Of a DNA stretch of 64,000 nucleotides, positions 57,130 through 64,000 are shown in pieces. The number at the start of each line of letters is the position of its first letter. Position 1 is the stretch's first letter. The stretch comes from Pyrrhosoma nymphula (taxonomy: Eukaryota; Arthropoda; Insecta; Odonata; Coenagrionidae): NCBI GenBank assembly GCA_963573305.1, contig OY754337.1:53209164-53273163 (forward strand). The letters run 5' to 3'. The notes beneath the pieces were generated by a model, which had not been told where the DNA came from, ran no database searches, and was given only the letters and a program-made list of their open reading frames with translations. The translations under genes and the position numbers were made by a program.

Positions 57130-60100
57130 GGGTGATGAAAACTAAGGGTTGTGCAACCATTCATAGATCCATTTATTTTTAATAATCAATAAGTGGAATA
57201 AATGTTGGTGTAGGTTTTTTACAATTACTACTTGGCTTATTTTGAATATGTTCCTTGAAACCCCAATATGATTTAGTCTTAAGTCGACTCCTATTGTCAT
57301 GATCTTTGGTAAATTTATGAATATTAATCAACTGTTATCAAAGGACATGCTATGATGTATTGTTTACCTGTAGTAGAAATTAACAAGGGTAATTATAGCT
57401 GTTAGGCTCACACATGCCAGATTGGACGAAGAGCAGGAACGAAGGGAACATAGTCCACTCAGCATCTGTGGATATTTTTCCTCATGGTAAGTGGCTTGCC
57501 AGCTCACTCCAGAGTATACATTGAGAATGGTCATTGAGTAGAAACCATTAGAGGCTTAAGACAAATAGCAAAAAAACAAATAGTGGAATAAAGTTGTAAC
57601 TGGGGCAGAATTTTAGTGGAACGAGGTGTCCTACTCAAGATATTAAATATCAGCAATATTCAAGAATTATGGGGGATATGTAATGCCTCAAGTCCTGATG
57701 TAGGATGCAAACAAAAGGTTGGTTTGGAAGGTTTTATAAAGGGTTGTGGACTTCGGTGGATCTAAACCATTGGCTAAAGTTGAGAGGGTGAGATTAGACA
57801 AGTTATATGAGGAGTGGCTCTCGAGAAGGATAATGAAAGTAAGATAGAAGAGAAGTTAAGAGATACTTGACTAGGCATTGAAGTTACATATAACAGTGAA
57901 GGAAATTTAGGAGTCCACTTTATGTCAGATAGTAGGTAATTAAGAGGAAATGAGGTCCTGAAAGGCACTTTTGAAGGGAAAGGTTTGCTTCGTTGGGAGA
58001 GGTAGGAAAAATATAGGCAATTGAAATGAATGGATGTGATGCGCAGAACTAAATTGAATCATTTTAAGGAAAGAAATTTTTGAAGCAGGAAGGGTGGAGT
58101 GGTAACTGACCACTGAAATATATATGTCTGTTAAGCTATCTGTATACCATTATAATGGTGGTAAAATGTCATGGTCAGGCAAATATAAGAATTAAAGTGA
58201 ATGTGGAATGATAACTGCATGTGGAATGAATAGACGTTGATAACAGTCCAATGCTATAATTGCATTACTCCACCAATGTTTAAGATAGGCATCAGTTTTT
58301 AAACTAAAATAAGATTTTCTTTGCCACTATAGGTTTCTGATTATCCTCATGAATGTTCTGCTAACTTCCTGCAGGTTCCTTCTAAATTTTCCTGCTAAAT
58401 ATTTACCAGGGATTTTTGATGTACGATGAGTAATTAGTACTATCAGAAATTTTAATTTGTCCTTTCCAAGGAATTAAATTTTAAATGAATATGGTCTAAG
58501 CTCCTGTGTACAAGCCATGTTCGAATACACACTTTGATGGATGATACGATGATTACAAATTTCCAGCACTATTTTACAGTATATGATGCTCTATTGCACG
58601 CAGAAATACAGTCTTTATTTATTTAATTGCTCAAATACAGCATTTCTGCCAATTTAAAGTGACACAGTATCGGTGGTATGAAGTCATATATTGCCTTACT
58701 AAACATGTTAGTACATTTTGATTGAAATAACTCCTTGCCGATTTCAATGGGATGCCTAAGGCTGATGTAATGGCCCACTCATGTAATTCATTTTTGCTTA
58801 CAACCAATTACAGTATTACGATATTTACATTGTACCGTTTATTGAAGCTACACTCAGTGCAAATGCAAATGAAATTCCGGAAACTCATACTGATATTTAC
58901 TGATCAAGCCTATGTACATTTTTTTAACTTACTATTCACTACAAAAGTAAAATGATGAAAGTATGAATCAAATTACCTGTGGGTAATCATAATTTGCAGT
59001 TATCATGTCTCGAACGGTGTTTGGATCTAACCTATATTAACTGGAATCACGCTATTATTCCCTGAATCAAGTTCTTCAAATACCATTCCTCTAAATGAAA
59101 AGGAGAGTTATTGGCACATACGAAATTTTATTCTCCGAAAAAAGGATTCGCTGATGAGATTGCAGTTAAAAATATTTGAAATAACACCAAAAGCAAACTG
59201 CATTCCAAAAACAAACAATTCTGGATTAATTCACCGGTGATTTTAACACGCCGGTACTTCGGAAGACATATGGGAAGAAAATTCAGACGAAGGGAAAGCC
59301 AACGGACATCCAATGAAGCACTGGAAACATTCTTGATTGACAGCAACACCATCAAAGTCTAGAAAAAGTGATTGAAGAGAGAGGAGCGGAGTTGAATTTT
59401 TAAAATGCATTGGCAATATGAATCACAGTTGTTTATATAAACGGCCGGTATATATATAATACAGCGGCATGGGTATCAGGTTTGATTTCTAAGCGATCAC
59501 GTCATAGACTCAGATATTTAATTATCACACAATTTACGACTCGTCGCGGCAAAGGAAAACAATTCATAGGGATATAGTATTGTACTATACTACTTACAAG
59601 TGACGATTAACCTATTGCACGTAATAAATAACGGCACTACATAGCCAACGCAGTAACAAATAATGCATTGCTTGGCGAATTAACAAACGGATAAGTACCT
59701 GGATCATGTTTAATTTCCATTGCATTCCTTTTGAATCTTAACCCAGCTGTCTCTTTGCCGACAGTGTAACGGATTCGGTCTTCATTTTTAATGATGTTAT
59801 TATTCTACTAAAAAGCGAGCCAGCAAAACTGGTAAAACTCTCTCGATGCAAGATATTTATGTCGTGATGTAAATTGTTGACTGTTATTACGCTGCGTCTT
59901 TGTTAGCGCAACCGAGCGGAGCATCGAATAACTGCCTACATCTCACGAAAGAGCGAGTAACTCTGGAATCTCTCGTTATAAAACTCACTCAAGATTTTTT
60001 TGGTCGGTCTCAAGTCTCGTGATCGATATTTGATGTCATGCAATCATTCCTGTCACGATCGGTGAAGATCGCCTCGGTCATTGGAGAGAAGTCGTTCATC

Positions 60101-60169
60101 GATCTTTCTTTTAAGAGAACTTGCTCTCGGAATTCGATCTCTCACGACCGACCCATCACTAGTCACGAG

Positions 60170-60312
60170 TTCTTCTGTACAACTTCTACCTGTTCTTAAA
60201 CATTGAGCTCACGTCGGTCATTGGTAAAATGCAACACTTCGACTTTAAAATCACTCTGGTGGTCCAGTTTATGAGGTGTCTTGCGAAGTTGCGCTTTTCG
60301 TCATGATTATAT
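60170..60312. other. No gene recognised
   Basis: Short stretch between two hAT elements; nothing identified. Confidence 0.3.
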
Positions 60313-60609
60313 CAGGGGCGGCTCCAGGCCAGAGGTTCGGGGGAGGGGGGGGGGGGAATTGGCGTATGGAATACCCCTCTACGAAAGGGATGTATTCCAA
60401 TTCGTAACAAACTATGTGCACAATGGCGCGTTATAAGTGGTTTGGAATCAAAAGTTTACCTTTTAAGAAGAGCAAGTTTTTACTAAATGCGTATATCCCT
60501 TTTAGATTACCACCAAGTTTCCACTAATTCCTAAATTATTTTGATTTATATTCGCATTAAAATCACCAAAATTCAAAAACAAAAATTGCCCCTATTGGGG
60601 CCGCCCATG
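60313..60609. mobile_element. hAT MITE, 297 bp
   Basis: Left end CAGGGGCGGCTCCAGGCC; right end on the other strand CATGGGCGGCCCCAATAGGG. Flanks GATTATAT (60305-60312) and GATTGTAT (60610-60617) match at seven of eight bases. A G-run (about 60346-60357) lies just inside the left end. CAGGGGCGG-type termini are common in hAT elements. Confidence 0.65.
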
Positions 60610-60904
60610 GATTGTATTCAAAATCACTACTATAGTGTTCCTTTCTTCTGACGTCAAAACTTCGCGAAGTGTGTCCCACATAGGTACACACCATCACCAT
60701 CTCCACGAGCCATAGTTAATAAATTCCACTATTATTCATGGCATCCTACTTATCTTTACAATGCAATAACATTTATTTTATGGTGTAAGACGATTTGAAA
60801 GAAATGTAATATCCAATAGGAACTGTTCACCTGAGAATAAATTTTGTGATGGAATACGACCAAGTTTCAAAATAACGTATTTTACTTTAAAGAAAAAAAA
60901 TATC

Positions 60905-61103
60905 GTTACTAATCATGATTAATGAAAATACTTAGGAGATACTATTCTACAATGTTTTATTGTTCGACGCGTTTCAGCGTTTTACGACCTCTTCAGGTAA
61001 ATTCTAAATGATTAACTGACGATGCCTTAAATCGGCGAGACGCGTCATACAATAAAAAGTTTGTAGACAAGTACTAAGTATTTTCATTAATCATGAGTAC
61101 TAA
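60905..61103. repeat. Fold-back repeat with CTGAAGA module
   Basis: GTTACTAATCATGATTAATG AAAATACTTA on the left pairs with TAAGTATTTTCATTAATCAT GAGTACTAAC on the right; TTTTATTGTTCGACGCGT pairs with GACGCGTCATACAATAAAA nearer the centre. The minus strand of the left half carries CTGAAGAGGTCGTAAAACGC and GAAACGCGTC (60966-60996). Confidence 0.65.
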
Positions 61104-61123
61104 CATAATGAACTTCTAATTTA

Positions 61124-61194
61124 CATCGACCTATTATTGTGCCTCTTAAGTTAATTAAGTAAATTAACTTAAGAGGCAGAATAATAGCTCGATG
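61124..61194. repeat. Near-perfect hairpin, 34-bp arms
   Basis: ACATCGACCTATTATTGTGC CTCTTAAGTTAATT is matched on the other side of AAGT by AATTAACTTAAGAGGCAGAA TAATAGCTCGATG, with two or three mismatches. It lies immediately right of a fold-back element but differs in sequence and has almost no spacer. Confidence 0.75.
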
Positions 61195-61581
61195 AATGGA
61201 AGGCAGTTAATCAAAGTAAATAATATAGAGATTATTATTATTCTACGAAATGAAGCCTACCACTGTCAAGTTTAAAAGTAAGAATCCTTTAGAGCAGGCC
61301 CCTACCCTCATACTCTATTTCTTTCTTCATCTCACAATCAGCACATCTACCTCTCTTCATCCCGTCCATAAAGCCTATCTTCCTTCTCTCCCTCCCACGC
61401 TAACCCAACATCCTTCCCTCTATCACGGCTTTCAGCGTCCCTTCGCCTCTCATCACATGTTACAACACCTACTCTGCCCCTCCGAATCACCGCCATAAGT
61501 TTCCTCTGCTCACCCAACACATCACTTACACCATTTAAATTCAACTGTATCGGGCGAGATATAGTGGAACAGCATATTATA

Positions 61582-61746
61582 GTAAATAAAGAAACTGCTG
61601 TACTGTCCACAATCTTACTTTTTTCATTTAAACGCATTTCAACGCCTCGCCGTCGCAAGTTGCCCTGATGATGACGCCAAGGCGTTGGAACTGGTCAAAA
61701 TAAAAAAAGTAAGATTGTGGACAGTACAACAGTTTTTTTTACTTAC
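61582..61746. repeat. Fold-back repeat with CTGATGA module, inside a LINE
   Basis: GTACTGTCCACAATCTTACT TTTTTC near the left pairs with GAAAAAAGTAAGATTGTGGACAGTAC-type sequence on the right (AAAAAAAGTAAGATTGTGGA CAGTAC); arms are about 48 bases. The centre has CTGATGATGACGCCAAGGCG TTGGAACTGGTC on the plus strand (ACGCC/GGCGT helix) and a partial mirror copy on the minus strand (61636-61654). Confidence 0.7.
61665..61696 (+). ncRNA. Hammerhead-like core module
   Basis: CTGATGA, then TG-ACGCC-AA-GGCGT-TG (five-pair helix II), then GAACTGGTC. GAAA is changed to GAAC, and helix I is not evident. AATAAA follows three bases after GTC, as in other copies. Confidence 0.3.
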
Positions 61747-61771
61747 TTCATGTAATGCCTTCCTTTCCGTC

Positions 61772-62368
61772 CATAGTTGGGATTAGCGATTTGAAAAATT
61801 AACGATTAAAATTAATCGCTAATTTACTCGTGTAGTGTACTATTCAACTTAACCGTTACTTTTTAGAAGACTAAACTTCTAACTTTTATTCGTTAAAATT
61901 ATACATTAACTGATACAAAACTAACTACAGTTAATTTTTTTCGTTAATATTCGGAGAATGTCGACCTACTCAAATTATCTTTTCTTCTTTTTTCAGACAG
62001 GAGAGGACGGATGTCCGATACAAATTTTGAAATGAGAATGCTATTAAAGTTAAATTACTTTTTAAGTAAAAGTAAAAATAATTTTTTCTTGAATTTGAAG
62101 TCAATATTAATTTTTTCCCAATTACGAAAAATAGCTTTTACAAGTTACTTTTTGAAATTTTCTTAAAAGTAACTGAAAAAGTGACTTTTAACGTAAAATT
62201 TACTTTTAAAAGTAAAGATGAAAAAGTAACTTTCGACGAAAAAGTTACTTTTTTACTTTAACTTTAAACAGTTACTTTTTCAGAAAAATAACTTTTTTCT
62301 AGTTATTTTTTACAGAGATTAACTTTAACTTTAATCAGTTAATTTTTTTGGTAACTTTCCCAACTATG
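61772..62368. mobile_element. hAT MITE, 597 bp, built of AGTTACTTTT repeats
   Basis: Ends CATAGTTGGGATTAGCGATT and, on the other strand, CATAGTTGGGAAAGTTACCA. Perfect 8-bp duplication TTTCCGTC at 61764-61771 and 62369-62376. The right 350 bases consist largely of AAAGTTACTTTTT/AAAAGTAACTTTT units in both orientations. Inserted inside the WTERK codons of the surrounding LINE. No coding capacity. Confidence 0.85.
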
Positions 62369-62925
62369 TTTCCGTCCACCGCACTTTGTCCATTCTCATC
62401 CACAGAAATATCCCAAAATCCTGCAGTCTATTTTCGTCTACTTTTCTCAATACATAGTTGAGGTTTCTGCGCCAAAGAACTCCTGATCAGCTCCTTTTCT
62501 CGCCCTACGACCTACAACTGCCCACCCCAATTCTCCGTCAGCCACTCATATCTGTGCTGTCTAGCCCATTTACAGATTCAGAATCAGTATCCTATATCTC
62601 CAATCTACTCCTATTTTCATGACTATCTGCATTAGTTATATCTAATTTACTCTGTCGAATGCCTTTTCGAAATCAATGAAACAAGCAAACATGTCCTGAT
62701 AACACTCTAGGTACCTCTCTAATTTCTCTTTTTCGGGATAGGGATCAACGCTATTTTCACGAAGTTCTCTGGTCATATTCCTCCAGCGAAGATCTTAAGA
62801 GTTAGTAGGAAAAATGCTCGTCTGCCGTTATTTCTAAAATTATTTAGAAACTCCGAAGGGATGTCATCTACTTACACAGCTTGTCTTGCCCTCATCTCTC
62901 GTAATACCTTCGATATTACGCTGTC

Positions 62926-63479
62926 ATATATCCCCGGTGCGAGTTTATCCATCTTTACTGTTCTTTTGTTCCATATATGCATACGTATATAAGTTTACAA
63001 GTCAACTACCGCTTTCATATAGCTCCACCAGGCAATATTTTCTGGCGTAGCTTTGTGGCACTTCATAATAAAATTAAAGAAGCTTAAAATAATCCAAAAA
63101 AATGTTATCTGAATTGCGGACAAAGTTTTCAACTTGCGTAGTCATTACTAAGGCTTGACTTTTTTCATTTAATTTATTCTCTCCACCTATCCTGAATATA
63201 TTTCCGTTCGGTTAGTATCCTCCTGTAAAATTTGTGTGTTCTTCATTTTTTTACTTCTATATTAGTCTCTTTATACCTCCGCCTGCCTATTTCGTGGTTG
63301 ACATTTTTCCCATCCTTCATTTTTAAAGCGTCAGTGAAAGCACTTTTTTTAAACAATGCGATCAAAATAGGGATGGATTGAGCATTTGTATTGACTCACA
63401 ACGTAGCGTTGAAACCTCCTTACCATTCTCTGTATCATCAAGGTTCGACAATTCCGTTTCCTTCCTGAACAAGGCTCTT
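62926..63479. other. No gene recognised
   Basis: AT-rich; the first part may be further decayed LINE sequence, but I cannot identify it. Confidence 0.25.
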
Positions 63480-63800
63480 CTCAATGTTATCCGTCGCGAT
63501 TCGAGGACAGTGAAAGAAGAGCTACGCGGAACACGTTGACGACAACACACCCTCACTCAACAATGAGAAGTGCTTCCTTGAGCACATTTTTCGGAGCAGC
63601 CAAGCGAGTTTATAGCGTGTCGCAGGAAGAGGACGAGGAGGCGGCGCGGCGGGCGGTGGATGCGCTGCGATCGGCGGCAATTGTTACAGGACGCGAAAAG
63701 CGGACGAATAATAACGCACACATCAATTGAGGCCAAGGCGTGCCCCCGCACGGCCGCCCGGGTTGGAAACAGTTGACATACTGCGAGCGCCTCCTCCCAC
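63480..63800. promoter_or_regulatory. GC/CpG-rich island at the window's right end
   Basis: CpG-rich patch with GAGGAGGCGGCGCGGCGGGCGG-type composition. A 64-codon frame (63536-63730, plus) encodes VYSVSQEEDEEAARRAVDAL in its middle and could be a small 5' exon, but the opposite strand is equally open and no donor site is convincing. Possibly a promoter or first exon of a gene beyond the window. Confidence 0.2.
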
Positions 63801-64000
63801 GGCGTTCACAAGCGGTCTCATCAACATTTGCCTACTTCAAGGTTCATCCTACATTATATAAAACGAATAGGCTTTAGACGGCAGCGCTTTCATGCAATGC
63901 TTAGTTATTTCGAAAACCAGTGGTGGAACAAGTTTCAAGTTTTCCTCATTAATGAATGTTACCACTCTGCAGATAATAGCCTACTTCTTGCATACCTAAA

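Larger units (their letters stand above)
51689..60161. mobile_element. Large hAT-type element, 8.47 kb
   Basis: Ends TAGTGATGGGCAAAGTCGGT on the left and, on the other strand, TAGTGATGGGTCGGTCGTGA on the right; perfect 8-bp duplication GTCACGAG at 51681-51688 and 60162-60169. Beyond the 10-bp perfect terminus the two ends share no long repeat, but both are rich in TCGGTC and GATCGAT/ATCGAT motifs, as subterminal binding sites often are. I find no hAT transposase in it. It holds degenerate repeats (52380-52930), a candidate exon (53623-53743) and a 5S-headed SINE split by a LINE (54698-56650). Long stretches elsewhere (56666-57090, 57500-59990) show nothing I recognise. Confidence 0.75.
61310..62925 (-). 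pseudogene. LINE remnant with two nested insertions
   Basis: Read on the minus strand, LINE pieces follow in the right order. MRARQAV and VDDIPSEFLNN, then LIPIPKKEKLERY (RT start, 62910-62700); FACFIDFEKAFDRVN (motif A, about 62690-62645); LRKVDENRLQ and WMRMDKVRWTERK (about 62450-62377); then, after two inserted elements, GEQRKLMAVIRRGR and a VIEGR-like tail (about 61550-61310). The YADD motif and much of the RT are deleted. The order matches the relic at 414-775, so this is the same family. The insertions are a hAT MITE (61772-62368) and a fold-back (61582-61746). Confidence 0.65.

Noticed and set aside
61347..61658. 103-codon minus-strand frame as a separate gene
   Set aside because: Its middle matches the LINE tail (GEQRKLMAVIRR) and its start lies in a fold-back, so it is a chimera of two repeats.

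Overview
The window looks like a gene-poor, AT-rich piece of an animal nuclear genome, most likely an arthropod. The reasons are the mix of repeats (hAT, mariner and Tigger-like DNA transposons, Penelope-like retroelements, several non-LTR LINE clades, tRNA- and 5S-derived SINEs), spliced coding sequence with GT-AG introns, and no bacterial gene organisation. I cannot name the species. All calls were made by eye from sequence, without database searches.

One protein gene looks intact: a two-exon minus-strand gene (exon 1 46921-45852, exon 2 42093-41208) for a 651-residue BED zinc finger plus hAT transposase-like protein of the ZBED type. The splice sites are clean, the frame is preserved across a 3758-bp intron, and the exons are GC-rich in an AT-rich setting. 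At least one catalytic position of the transposase fold looks substituted, so it may be a domesticated transposase. Its intron holds, on the opposite strand, a Penelope-like element end, an RTE-type LINE piece and a 74-bp perfect palindrome.

Almost everything else that can be identified is transposon-derived and often nested. Left part (1-12 kb): LINE 3' pieces, a GTTTTACACG-ended MITE, a decayed hAT element inserted into a Tigger-like MITE, and a mariner relic. Middle (12-28 kb): a string of fold-back repeats, a 696-bp hAT MITE, LINE 3' ends, and long stretches where I see nothing. 28.9-35.6 kb: a 6.7-kb hAT element with a broken ZMYM1/TTF-type transposase, itself interrupted by a 769-bp hAT MITE. 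36-41 kb: LINE and SINE remnants and a 3 x 175-bp tandem repeat. 41-47 kb: the ZBED-like gene. 48-50 kb: a LINE RT end with a tRNA-like SINE, then a second copy of the 22.7-kb MITE. 51.7-60.2 kb: a TIR-bounded unit of 8.47 kb with a perfect 8-bp duplication, containing a 5S-rRNA-headed SINE split by a LINE, and possibly one captured exon. 60-63 kb: more hAT MITEs and fold-backs inside an old LINE.

Two patterns run through the window. First, eight hAT-type insertions have recognisable 8-bp target duplications (five perfect, three with one or two mismatches). Second, a short module, CTGAWGA then a variable, sometimes hairpin-forming stretch, then GAAAC-N(0-4)-GTC, recurs about a dozen times, usually in the centre of fold-back repeats and once directly downstream of a Penelope-type GIY-YIG coding end. 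It resembles the core of the minimal hammerhead ribozymes known from Penelope-like elements and is the best candidate here for an under-described system.
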